From Myxococcota bacterium (lineage in GTDB: Bacteria > Myxococcota_A > UBA796 > JAFGLY01): DNA of 64,000 nucleotides. Under the pieces are notes generated by a model that was not told where the DNA came from, did no database searches, and was given only the letters and a program-made list of their open reading frames with translations. Shown here one piece after another: positions 22,314-29,268 of this stretch (positions are counted from its first letter, which is position 1; each line of letters starts with the position of its first letter). The stretch is from positions 1-64,000 of the forward strand of contig JAJRWT010000086.1 in assembly GCA_024276675.1 (NCBI GenBank). The letters run 5' to 3'. Position numbers and translations under genes: made by a program.

Positions 22314-22410
22314 GCTCAACGTTGGCTTCACCTGCGAGCGCGTTTGGTGCGGCTTGTGAGCAAGCACAAGCCGTGACAAACGTGATTGTCAGGTGCAAGC
22401 GCTTGTCAGG
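22314..22410 (-). other. Candidate integron attC site downstream of brnA
   Basis: Read on the minus strand, the site ends in GTTGAGC (22320-22314), a match to the conserved attC core GTTRRRY. The 97 bases form a long imperfect hairpin: CACCTG/CAGGTG, CGTTTG/CAAACG, and a perfect 9-bp inner stem CGGCTTGTG/CACAAGCCG with a 6-base loop. The left end overlaps the brnA stop codon as TGACAAG, the layout of many cassettes. The R'' box is degenerate. No integrase gene was seen in the window, so the call rests on structure and position. Confidence 0.45.
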
Positions 22411-22705
22411 TTTTCACTTCGACCGCGCCGGTCCGTTGAAGCTCTTCCTCGAGCCTTTCAGCCAGAAATAGCTTCAACAAACTCTGATACGGCACGTCCT
22501 TTTTGTTGGCCAGCAATTTCAACTCAGCCAGCATATGTTCGGGAAGTCGAAGGGAAATAGTCTTCAGCGATGGCTTCAGGTTTGGAAGAACCAGAGGCCG
22601 CGCACCCGACCAATCGATATACTCCGTCGAGTCAGACTTGGACCAGAACTCACGTTCCTGGTCCTCGGACTTGAACTTGGGAATTGATTTATGCTTTTTG
22701 ACCAT
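22406..22705 (-). CDS. brnA: BrnA-type (CopG-like) antitoxin
   Basis: A 99-residue antitoxin of the CopG/BrnA family. It shows IPKFKSEDQEREFW, STEYIDW, and a C-terminal ribbon-helix-helix, KTISLRLPEHMLAELKLLAN, followed by VPYQSLLKLFLAERL. In this family the ribbon-helix-helix dimer binds the operon promoter and neutralises the BrnT RNase. Its start overlaps the end of brnT by 17 bases, so the two are translated together, toxin first. The predicted operator is the GTATA-N9-TATAC repeat upstream of brnT. The stop codon lies in a candidate attC site. Confidence 0.85.
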   Translation of the reverse strand: MVKKHKSIPKFKSEDQEREFWSKSDSTEYIDWSGARPLVLPNLKPSLKTISLRLPEHMLAELKLLANKKDVPYQSLLKLFLAERLEEELQRTGAVEVKT

Positions 22706-23003
22706 AATTATCGTAGCTCCGGCGTTCTCTTCGGCTCATGTCGCGTGCCGAAATCCCTCGTACCCGATCCCCGCGAACTGTGAAGGCAAGAAAAAGCAGC
22801 CTCCCAGAATCAGACCGCCCGAGAACATAGAATCGGATTTCTGACCCCGAGTGTCGCGGGTCGGGCTGCGCAAGCAAGGGCCTATTGAAGAACACTTGCT
22901 CACACTCGGCGGCGGTTACACCATGTTTCTCCCAGTTCTTGAGAAGATTCCCCTTGTCCCAGTCGAAACCTGTGCAGGTTTGGAGTTTCGCTAGAATGTC
23001 CAT
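22689..23003 (-). CDS. brnT: BrnT-family ribonuclease toxin
   Basis: A 104-residue BrnT toxin (RelE-like fold). Family landmarks are FDWDKGNLLKNWEKHGV, the EQVFFN motif, ERR and ISARDMSRRER near the C-terminus; the Arg/Asp residues of ISARDM-x-R are the conserved active-site region. It would cleave mRNA when free of BrnA. ATG 23003 lies about where transcription should start from the promoter at 23011-23040, so the message may be leaderless; only a weak AGG precedes the start. Both genes of the pair appear intact, in contrast to the neighbouring hicA. Confidence 0.85.
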   Translation of the reverse strand: MDILAKLQTCTGFDWDKGNLLKNWEKHGVTAAECEQVFFNRPLLAQPDPRHSGSEIRFYVLGRSDSGRLLFLAFTVRGDRVRGISARDMSRRERRSYDNYGQKA

Positions 23004-23010
23004 ACCTGCG

Positions 23011-23040
23011 TGTATATGCCAGCAGTATACGTTATGTCAA
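23011..23040 (-). promoter_or_regulatory. brnTA promoter overlapped by an inverted repeat
   Basis: On the minus strand there is a perfect TTGACA (23035-23040), an 18-base spacer and TATACA (23011-23016). The inverted repeat GTATA-N9-TATAC (23012-23030) covers the -10 and most of the spacer, an ideal site for BrnA repression. The -10 ends eight bases before the brnT ATG. Confidence 0.6.
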
Positions 23041-23123
23041 GCAAAAATGCAATAGCGCGGAAGGCCGAACAGAGACGCCAGGACGAAACAACCTGCCCGG
23101 CCGAATGTCCTTTTCCTTGATAA

Positions 23124-23186
23124 ACCCAACGGCTTCGGCATCAGCGGGCGGCGCGAAGCGCCGTCAGGTGCATGCCGTTGTTGGCG
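23124..23186 (-). other. Candidate integron attC site upstream of brnT
   Basis: On the minus strand the 63-base site runs from CGCCAAC to GTTGGGT, the latter a full match to GTTRRRY. Between them are CGGCAT/ATGCCG arms with offset unpaired bases and a central GGCGC-TTC-GCGCC hairpin, the classic attC arrangement of R, L and terminal stem. It has the same orientation as the candidate site at 22314-22410, so brnTA sits between two such sites as one 0.8-kb cassette would. Confidence 0.5.
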
Positions 23187-23195
23187 GGCTGTCTG

Positions 23196-23279
23196 CTACT
23201 CCCGGAACTCCTCGAAAAAGTCGCTGTCCACGCGGTACGAACGAACCGGTGAAAGGCCCAGTTCCAGTTCCTCAAGCAT
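23196..23279 (-). pseudogene. C-terminal remnant of a cassette protein
   Basis: An open stretch of 27 codons, MLEELELGLSPVRSYRVDSD then FFEEFRE and TAG, ends ten bases before the candidate attC at 23124-23186. The acidic and hydrophobic codons look like real protein but are cut off at 23280, exactly where the first 31-bp repeat begins. It is probably the tail of a cassette gene destroyed by insertion of the repeat-bearing element. Function unknown. Confidence 0.35.
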
Positions 23280-23341
23280 GAAGGTATGGTGCCGTTTTTG
23301 CGCCAGTCCCGGAGGTATGGTGCCGTTTTTGCGCCAGTCCG
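23280..23341 (+). repeat. Two 31-bp repeats, left end of a vanished IS
   Basis: Two tandem copies, starting at 23280 and 23311, contain GGTATGGTGCCGTTTTTGCG and a CCAGTCC tail. Three copies of the same motif lie in inverse orientation at 23444-23536. Multiple short repeats at both ends, pointing inwards, are a hallmark of IS21-type elements. Only about 100 bases remain between them, with no istA or istB gene. Confidence 0.6.
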
Positions 23342-23443
23342 TGACCAAGGGGCCACTGGACATGGCAGCCCCTCCGCGAAAGCGCGCTTTGCACCGTTGA
23401 GCGCCAGGAGTAGAACGGGCCAGCAGCACCCGAGCGGTGAGCG

Positions 23444-23536
23444 TTCAGCGCAAAACTGGCACCATACCTCCAGCTTCAGCGCAAAACTGGCACCATACCT
23501 CCAGCTTCAGCGCAAAACTGGCACCATACCTCCAGT
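23444..23536 (-). repeat. Three 31-bp repeats, right end of a vanished IS
   Basis: Three tandem copies start at 23444, 23475 and 23506, each with GCGCAAAACTGGCACCATAC and CTCCAGC. They are the reverse complement of the left-hand pair, differing mainly in AGTTTT versus GTTTTT. The exact 31-base period and near identity show recent amplification or strong constraint, as expected of transposase-binding sites. Confidence 0.6.
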
Positions 23537-23554
23537 CACGAAGTCTTGCCTCGC

Positions 23555-23831
23555 CGTCAGTTCGTAGTTCAATGGAAGCTGCAGGAGCACATGGCGCAGA
23601 AGCGACCAGGGCCGACCGTTGGCCAAATCCACGACCCGGTCCATGGACAGGGCCAACATCAGATCTTCACATGAGCTTCCATCCGCCTCGGCACACAGCG
23701 CTACATCGGCCCCATCTCGATCTGCGTGCGCTTCAGGGTCCGAAAGCACCTCTCGATGACCAACAGGTTCCAGTGGGCCGTGGCCAGGTCATCGACGCCC
23801 AAACTGTCGTCGCTCGTGATGGGCACCCACT
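23555..23831 (-). pseudogene. Transposase C-terminal remnant (IS4/IS1634-like)
   Basis: On the minus strand, from 23831: EWVPITSDDSLGVDDLATAH, then NLLVIERCFRTLKRTQIEMG. This matches the conserved region of IS4-superfamily transposases around the catalytic Glu (IERCFRTLK). It then meets an in-frame TAG (about 23703), continues as RCVPRRMEAHVKI, stops again, and shifts frame into LALSMDRVVDLANGRPWSLL. These are multiple disabling mutations. The fragment is joined directly to the duplicated SGNH tail at 23832, so its N-terminal part is gone. Confidence 0.65.
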
Positions 23832-23955
23832 CATGGATCTGCACCCGCCAGCCTCGTCTCTTCGGGGCCACGCCGAATACCTGGCCCGGCTCCTGCTGGA
23901 AGGGGAATGGACGGAGTAAAGGCGCGACCGGGGCAGAGCCCCGTTGGCCAGGCTC
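23832..23955. repeat. Right direct repeat of island (SGNH gene 3' end copy)
   Basis: A second copy of 20618-20740, including the DLHPPASS codons, stop (TAA here instead of TGA) and the following G/C-rich stretch. It lies six bases from the stop codon of the convergent GT87 gene. The original SGNH-GT87 junction was therefore probably here, and the left copy repaired the gene after the island entered. Confidence 0.75.
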
Positions 23956-23960
23956 GAGGT

Positions 23961-25247
23961 TCAGCGCCCACTGCCGCGGTTTGCCGGCAGTCTTCCGCCC
24001 GCCACGGCGCAGGCGAGCCCCAGCAGCAAGGCCGCCACGAACTTGGCCTCCCGCAGCGGGTAGTAGAGCAGATCCCTGGCATCTCCCAGGTTGTCGAGCC
24101 AGGAATAGACCACCTTGAGCCAGGTGAGGGGCAGGGCCTGGAACAGGTAGGCCAGCACCAGCAGGGGCAGCCAGGCCAACGAGAGCCTGCGCTGCGCCAC
24201 GGCAGCAAAGGCCGCGGCGTAGGGAATGAGCATCCATACCATGTGGTGTTCGTAGGTGTAGACGGGCAGCACCAGCATCAACACCACGATGGTACCCGCC
24301 TGGCACAGCGAGGCCAGGGAGTCGGGGGCGGGCCGCCTGAATCGCCAGGCAGTAAAGGCCATGAGCACCAGGGCGATGAGGCGGGAGAGTCCCCGGGCGG
24401 TGGTGGAGAGCCTGGTCCTGCTGGCCGTGGCGGCGGCATCGGGAAAGATCTCGTGCAACAACGATGGAATACTGTGGTTGGCGGGGAGAGTGATGGGAAC
24501 GGTGAGGCCGTTGTAGCTACCAGAGCCGAAGCCCGGCAGCACATGGATGTAGAAATAGAGCTGCTCATCCAGCCCCACCAACGGCAGAGACAGGACACTC
24601 AGCAGGAGCCCGGCCAGGCAAGCCACCAGGGCCGGCTTCCATTTTTTACGCAGGAGCCACCACATCACCAGCAGAGCCGGGCTCATCTTGAACATGCAGG
24701 CCAGGCCCAGGAGGGCGCCGCCCGGGATGCACTTTTTTTTGTGCTCCGCCAGGTAGAGTCCCCAGGCCGTCGCCGCCAACACCAGCAGGTTCACCTGCCC
24801 CATCCAGTCGTTGTCGGCCACCGGGCTGAAGGAAAAGGCCATGACGCCCAGGGCCAGGGCCGCCGGAGCGCCCCGCACCCAGCCTCCGGCCATCCATCGC
24901 CAGAGCGCCAGCATCGCCAGCAGGAGCAGGAAATGGTCCGCCATGTACCAGGCCTTGAAGGCGGTGGACAGCCCCAGGGGCAGCACCCATAGAAAGGCCA
25001 GCAGGAACGGTGGCGGGTAGAAATATGGGTGTACGGAGCGCCGGGTGCCCTGCTCCCTGGACAACCTGATGAGGTTTCGCTTGATGTAGGGGTTACGCCC
25101 CTGGGCTGCCGCATGTACCGCGTAGTAGAAGCTGGCGAAGTCGCGGGCGTGGCCCGCCGAGTCCACTTTGCGGGCCCAGGGGCCCAGCGCCTGCCAGGAG
25201 TAGAGCAGGACGCATACGAGAACCAGCATCACGGGAAAACGTTTCAT
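23961..25247 (-). CDS. GT87-family (DUF2029) polyprenol-linked mannosyltransferase-like membrane protein
   Basis: A 428-residue multi-pass protein with about ten hydrophobic helices, starting with MKRFPVMLVLVCVLLYSWQA. A periplasmic-loop pattern near the N-terminus (ARDFASFYYAVHAAAQGRNP, then HPYFYPPPFLLAF) and DNDWMGQVNLLVLAA are typical of GT87 enzymes, in which an Asp near the first loop is catalytic. The family uses polyprenyl-phosphate sugars to decorate envelope glycans. ATG 25247 gives a clean signal helix; the ribosome site is weak. The gene is divergent from the metallophosphatase-like lipoprotein, and its 3' end faces the accessory island. Confidence 0.75.
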   Translation of the reverse strand: MKRFPVMLVLVCVLLYSWQALGPWARKVDSAGHARDFASFYYAVHAAAQGRNPYIKRNLIRLSREQGTRRSVHPYFYPPPFLLAFLWVLPLGLSTAFKAWYMADHFLLLLAMLALWRWMAGGWVRGAPAALALGVMAFSFSPVADNDWMGQVNLLVLAATAWGLYLAEHKKKCIPGGALLGLACMFKMSPALLVMWWLLRKKWKPALVACLAGLLLSVLSLPLVGLDEQLYFYIHVLPGFGSGSYNGLTVPITLPANHSIPSLLHEIFPDAAATASRTRLSTTARGLSRLIALVLMAFTAWRFRRPAPDSLASLCQAGTIVVLMLVLPVYTYEHHMVWMLIPYAAAFAAVAQRRLSLAWLPLLVLAYLFQALPLTWLKVVYSWLDNLGDARDLLYYPLREAKFVAALLLGLACAVAGGRLPANRGSGR

Positions 25248-25292
25248 GTGGATGCCCCGGGGACGGGATAGTGTATCCCTCACGAGGAGAAG

Positions 25293-26330
25293 ATGCCGAC
25301 AAGCCTGTTTCGCACCATCATCTTTCCGGCTGGTTTCACGGCCCTGGCCGCTTCCTGCCTTGCTCACCCCCAGGCCCCGGTCTCCGGGCCGACTCCCCCC
25401 GCCCCTCAAGGGCTGCGGAGCGAGCTGGTGACCACGGGTGATCTCTCCAGCCGCCTGGTCTCGGACGACGCGGACCTGGTGATCTTCTATGCTGGCGAGC
25501 ACCGGGGCTCAATGGAGGACTGCGGCTGCTCCAGCGAAAAACACGGCGGGCTGCCCAGGCTTCAAGGCTACCTGGACGCCGCGGTCCAGGCATCCCCCTC
25601 GACCCCTGCGCTGCTGCTGTACACCGGCTTCTGGCTGAACAACGCCGTGGGCATGGACCAGACCCTGCGGGAAGATGCCTCCCTGGAGAACCGCTGGATG
25701 GCACGCGCCATGCAAACCATGGGATGGTCCGCCATCAACGTGGGCTTCGACGACATCCCCGGCATCGAGGATCTGGGCGCCCGGGTGGCGACCCTGCCCA
25801 TCCTGAGCGCCAACGTGGCTCCCCTGGGCGATGCCCCGGCGCCAGCCCGCTGGATGCTGTTCAACCTGGGAGACCTGAGAGTGGGAGTGCTGGGCATTAC
25901 CGGCTCCGGACCCACCTTCCTGACTCCACGACGCTACGCGCTGGAGCCCGCACGGGCGGCGGCCGAAGAGACGCTGGCCCTGCACCAGGGCGAAGCCGAC
26001 CTGGTGGTCCTCCTGGCCTACCAGGCCATCGACCAGGCCCGGGAACTGGCCCTGACGCACCCCGAGATCGACCTTGTGATCGAGGCCTTCAAGCACCGGG
26101 ACACCGAAGCCCCCTTCCCGGTGGGGGGAGCCCTGTGGGTCAAGTCGAACCACCAGACCCGACTCCTGGGCGAGTTGCGTCTCTGGCTGCACGATGGCAG
26201 GATCGACGCGGCTCTGGATCGAAAGATCGACATAGACCCCGACCTTCCCGCCGATCCCCCACTGGAGGGTATGAGGGTTCGAGCCGCCCGGGAGTTGCGG
26301 GATCTGGACCGCAGGTTCCAGGGCCCATGA
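25293..26330 (+). CDS. 5'-nucleotidase/UshA-like metallophosphatase lipoprotein
   Basis: A 345-residue protein with a lipoprotein signal (lipobox LAASC). The motif AGEHRGSMEDCGCSSEKHGGLPR resembles the GxxHGxxxPCGC-x-GG region of periplasmic UshA-like proteins found beside multiheme cytochromes. NVGFDDIPG and SANVAPLG correspond to the Asn and His/Asp metal-site strands but are degenerate: the usual GNHE is replaced. A late strand, LWVKSNHQTRLLGEL, matches the usual GxHxxxLG region. Enzymatic activity is therefore uncertain. GAGGAG three bases before ATG 25293 supports the start. It is divergent from the GT87 gene. Confidence 0.65.
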   Translation: MPTSLFRTIIFPAGFTALAASCLAHPQAPVSGPTPPAPQGLRSELVTTGDLSSRLVSDDADLVIFYAGEHRGSMEDCGCSSEKHGGLPRLQGYLDAAVQASPSTPALLLYTGFWLNNAVGMDQTLREDASLENRWMARAMQTMGWSAINVGFDDIPGIEDLGARVATLPILSANVAPLGDAPAPARWMLFNLGDLRVGVLGITGSGPTFLTPRRYALEPARAAAEETLALHQGEADLVVLLAYQAIDQARELALTHPEIDLVIEAFKHRDTEAPFPVGGALWVKSNHQTRLLGELRLWLHDGRIDAALDRKIDIDPDLPADPPLEGMRVRAARELRDLDRRFQGP

Positions 26331-26458
26331 ACAGTCCAGTACATGGGCCTGGACCATCGACAACACAGTCGGGCGTTCGGATCCTCCCGAAACGCACACA
26401 ACGAGCGGCCCGCGACCGGGTTCTCGTGGCTGCTGGCGAAAAAAACCAGGTACCGTGC

Positions 26459-27292
26459 TCAACGCGTATCCGCGAGAACCCGCAGGCGCCGGTGTTCTCT
26501 CACGGGAATGCCGGCGCGCACCCTTGCGCAGTGTTCCAGGTCGATCTCGGCCAGGCACAGGCCGTCGCCGTCGGAGCATTCAGCAACGACGGTTCCCCAG
26601 GGATCCACGATGAGGGCGTGGCCGTAGCTGTGGCGGTAGTCTCCCACCTCGTGATGCCCCCACTGGGCGGGCGCCATGATCCAGCACTGGTTTTCGACGG
26701 CCCGCGCTCTTAGAAGCACATGCCAGTGATCCTTGCCAGTTTCCAGGGTGAAGGCGGCGGGCACGGTCACCAGGTGGGCTCCCTTCATGGCCAGGGCATT
26801 GTAGAGTTCTGGAAAGCGAAGGTCGTAGCATATTGAGAGCCCAATGGTGCCAAGGGCGGTGGAGACCGCCACCACCTGCTGGCCCGGGGCGATGTGCTCC
26901 GATTCGCGGATGGTGATGCCGCCGGGAACCGCCACGTCGAAGAGGTGGAGCTTGCGGTAGGTGGCCAGTACTTGGCCATCCGGCCCCAGGAGAACCGAGG
27001 TGTTGAAGCATCGGCCTGCCCCGGCATCGGCCGCCCGTTCGGGCATGGAGCCAAGCAGCAGGTGGATCCCCAGCTCCGAGGCCAGTCGGGCCATGCGCCG
27101 GACCCAGGGACCATCAGTGGTCTGTGCCAGCGCTGGTTTCTGTTCCAGCGGGCCCAGCAAGGGAGTGTTTTCGGGAGTGGCCACCAACGAAGCCCCGTAG
27201 GAAGCAGCCCTACGACAGAGGGTTTCCACCTGGTCCAGGTTGCGTTGGCTGTCCATGGTAGAGTTCAACTGGATGCAGGCCGCCATAAACAT
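26459..27292 (-). CDS. Carbon-nitrogen hydrolase (Nit1/omega-amidase-like)
   Basis: A 277-residue nitrilase-superfamily amidase. The Glu-Lys-Cys triad is visible: Glu41 in ATPENTPLL, Lys114 in YRKLHLFDV, and Cys155 in GLSICYDLRFPELY. The surrounding motifs fit the Nit1 / deaminated-glutathione amidase branch, which hydrolyses alpha-ketoamides formed by transaminase side reactions. ATG 27292 has GGAG seven bases upstream. It is the last gene of a five-gene minus-strand run that begins with a response regulator at 31625, although its role there is probably housekeeping. Confidence 0.85.
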   Translation of the reverse strand: MFMAACIQLNSTMDSQRNLDQVETLCRRAASYGASLVATPENTPLLGPLEQKPALAQTTDGPWVRRMARLASELGIHLLLGSMPERAADAGAGRCFNTSVLLGPDGQVLATYRKLHLFDVAVPGGITIRESEHIAPGQQVVAVSTALGTIGLSICYDLRFPELYNALAMKGAHLVTVPAAFTLETGKDHWHVLLRARAVENQCWIMAPAQWGHHEVGDYRHSYGHALIVDPWGTVVAECSDGDGLCLAEIDLEHCARVRAGIPVREHRRLRVLADTR

Positions 27293-27345
27293 GTCCAGAC
27301 TCCATTTGCAGAATCAATCGTGACCTTGGCCGAAAATGCAGAGAT

Positions 27346-28401
27346 TCAGTCCTTGCCCGTAGAATCCAAAACCTTGTCCACGCGCAGGAGGGCGATGCTC
27401 CCCAGCCCCACTCCGAACCAGAGGGTCGCCAGGCGAATCAGCAGGGCACTGGCCACCGCCTGGGCCTGGGTGATGCCTTCCACCAGTTGATAGGCGCCAC
27501 CGCCCAGGGCCCCGTCGGCGACTCCCAGGCCACCGGGCAAGGCCCCCCCCGCCACCGTGGCGAAGGCATAGAGAAAGGTGGAGACACTCACGCTGGCCTC
27601 CAGGTGGAAACCCTTGAACACCAGCCAATAGGCCACGCACTCGGCCCACCATGCCGCCATGGAAACCAGCACCGCCGCGACCAGCGGGACCGGCGCCAGA
27701 CAGGTGCGAAGAGCGGCGTAGGTCTCGTCCAGCTTGCGCCCCACCTTGCGCAGCCCCGGGAGGCGGGAGAGGTTCTTCAAGAGCCAGCGTGAGAGCCCTT
27801 CACTGGCCAGCACCAGCAGTCCCACGGCCACCAGGGCAGCGGGAATCAAGATGTAGTGCAGCTTGTCGCCTGCATAGGTGGTGATGCTGAAGGCCGCCAG
27901 GGCCAACATGGCGATGGCGTCGGTGAGACGTTCCGCCACCAACGCGGGGATGGACCGGGCCAGGCTCACGCCGCTGCGCGTACGCACCAGCCAGGGTTTG
28001 AGCAATTCACCTGCCTTGCCAGGTGAGATGACCATCGCCAGGCCCGAACCGAAGATGAAAAAGTCCTGGCGCCACGGGATGTAGACGCCAAGTTGCCGCA
28101 GCAGGAAGTGCCATTTCAGAAAACGGAGCCCGTAGTTGAACAGCACCAGCAACAGCACGGGTATGGCCAACCACCAGAGGAAGTCGGCCAGTTCGCCCCC
28201 CACCTGGGACATCCCCACGTAGACGGAACCACCCAGGTACAGGACCACCGCGATGGCCAGACCCCAAAACAGCCAGCGCCGGAAACGGCTCACCACCTGC
28301 TTGCGGGAGGCGGTCTCCGACGAGCGATTCGACACTCTACGCGCTGCCCTCGGGGTCGACGAAGACTCTCCACCGGAACGGATTGTGCTGGTTCTGGACA
28401 T
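27346..28401 (-). CDS. UPF0104 / LPG-synthase-TM family membrane protein (first copy)
   Basis: A roughly 351-residue membrane protein with eight or more helices and the family motifs: RFLKWHFLLRQLG after the first helices, SPGKAGELLKPWLV, AERLTDAIAMLALAA and ALPGGLGVADGALGGG. These match the flippase-like half of MprF and the glycan/lipid export UPF0104 proteins. It probably moves or modifies a membrane lipid. ATG 28401 follows a weak ribosome site; an upstream start at 28440 would add a charged leader. A second family member lies two genes upstream (29269-30366), with a lipoprotein between them. Confidence 0.75.
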   Translation of the reverse strand: MSRTSTIRSGGESSSTPRAARRVSNRSSETASRKQVVSRFRRWLFWGLAIAVVLYLGGSVYVGMSQVGGELADFLWWLAIPVLLLVLFNYGLRFLKWHFLLRQLGVYIPWRQDFFIFGSGLAMVISPGKAGELLKPWLVRTRSGVSLARSIPALVAERLTDAIAMLALAAFSITTYAGDKLHYILIPAALVAVGLLVLASEGLSRWLLKNLSRLPGLRKVGRKLDETYAALRTCLAPVPLVAAVLVSMAAWWAECVAYWLVFKGFHLEASVSVSTFLYAFATVAGGALPGGLGVADGALGGGAYQLVEGITQAQAVASALLIRLATLWFGVGLGSIALLRVDKVLDSTGKD

Positions 28402-28478
28402 CGGGCGTAGATAACGATCCCCCCGCACCAGGGCCAGCACGAAGACCGCAGCCGGTGACGGGAAAGCGAGCGTACCTG

Positions 28479-29183
28479 TCAGGGAGCCTTGATGGAGATC
28501 CTGGTGATTAGCGCCTTCAGCTCTTCACGGAGGCGGTCCTGGAGCTGCTCGTACAAATCGTAGTTTTCGCCCTGTTCGTCGGTGATCTCGACGCTCTTGT
28601 AGTCCTGCATGCGAGCGGGATGTTTGTACAGCCAGAACTCCACCTGCTGGTCGTCGTCGAAGGTGAGACGCCACTTGTGCCTGGAAGTGACTTCCCAGTC
28701 CTTGCCATCGGTCGTGGTGGCCCTGGTGGTGGTGCGCAACGTGCAGTCGTACATCCAGGGGCTGTAGTCGCTGTCGTAGCTGCAGTCCACGTCGTCGGGC
28801 ACCTTTCCGTAGGAGATGGAGATAGAACGTATCTTGCTCCATTCCTGCTGGATCTCGGTGCCCTCGCCTTCCAGGGTGATCAGCAGGTCGCCGGGTTCCA
28901 TGGTCCAGTCCGCTTCGCCAAACCAATCGGTGGAACGCTCCAGCCTTTTCACGTGGCCCGCCACGTTGGTGCCATCGTTCTTGACCATGGTGACCTGGAG
29001 ATCTACGTTGTCCTGGGGTGGGGCGGGCTCTTCCGGCTCGGGTTCGGGCTCGGGTTCGGGCTCGGGCTCGGCCTGGGCGGTGGGGGGTTCAGGAGCAGGC
29101 TCGGCCGCCGCCGGCTGTGGCGGTGCCTTGGAACCGCACGAGGTGGACACGAGCAGGAGCAGAGAAAAAATTCCATGGCGCAT
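28479..29183 (-). CDS. Lipoprotein with EP-repeat linker, function unknown
   Basis: A 234-residue lipoprotein (lipobox VSTSC) with an Ala/Pro/Glu linker that includes about six Glu-Pro repeats at residues 40-52, followed by a beta-rich domain with a Cys pair (DDVDCSYDSDYSPWMYDC). The linker could span periplasm or cell wall. ATG 29183 has GGAGG six bases upstream. It lies between two UPF0104 membrane proteins on the same strand, so it may be a surface or periplasmic partner of a lipid or glycan transfer system. No family recognised. Confidence 0.65.
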   Translation of the reverse strand: MRHGIFSLLLLVSTSCGSKAPPQPAAAEPAPEPPTAQAEPEPEPEPEPEPEEPAPPQDNVDLQVTMVKNDGTNVAGHVKRLERSTDWFGEADWTMEPGDLLITLEGEGTEIQQEWSKIRSISISYGKVPDDVDCSYDSDYSPWMYDCTLRTTTRATTTDGKDWEVTSRHKWRLTFDDDQQVEFWLYKHPARMQDYKSVEITDEQGENYDLYEQLQDRLREELKALITRISIKAP

Positions 29184-29268
29184 TGTGGGCCTCCATCGTT
29201 TGGTATATGCCTGTCACGTCCGGTGTGGGATGTCAATACCCGCACTGTCGATGTGTATGTTTTTCAGG

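Noticed and set aside
23280..23536. CRISPR-like 31-bp repeats
   Set aside because: Copies are directly adjacent without spacers and occur in two opposite orientations, as at IS ends.
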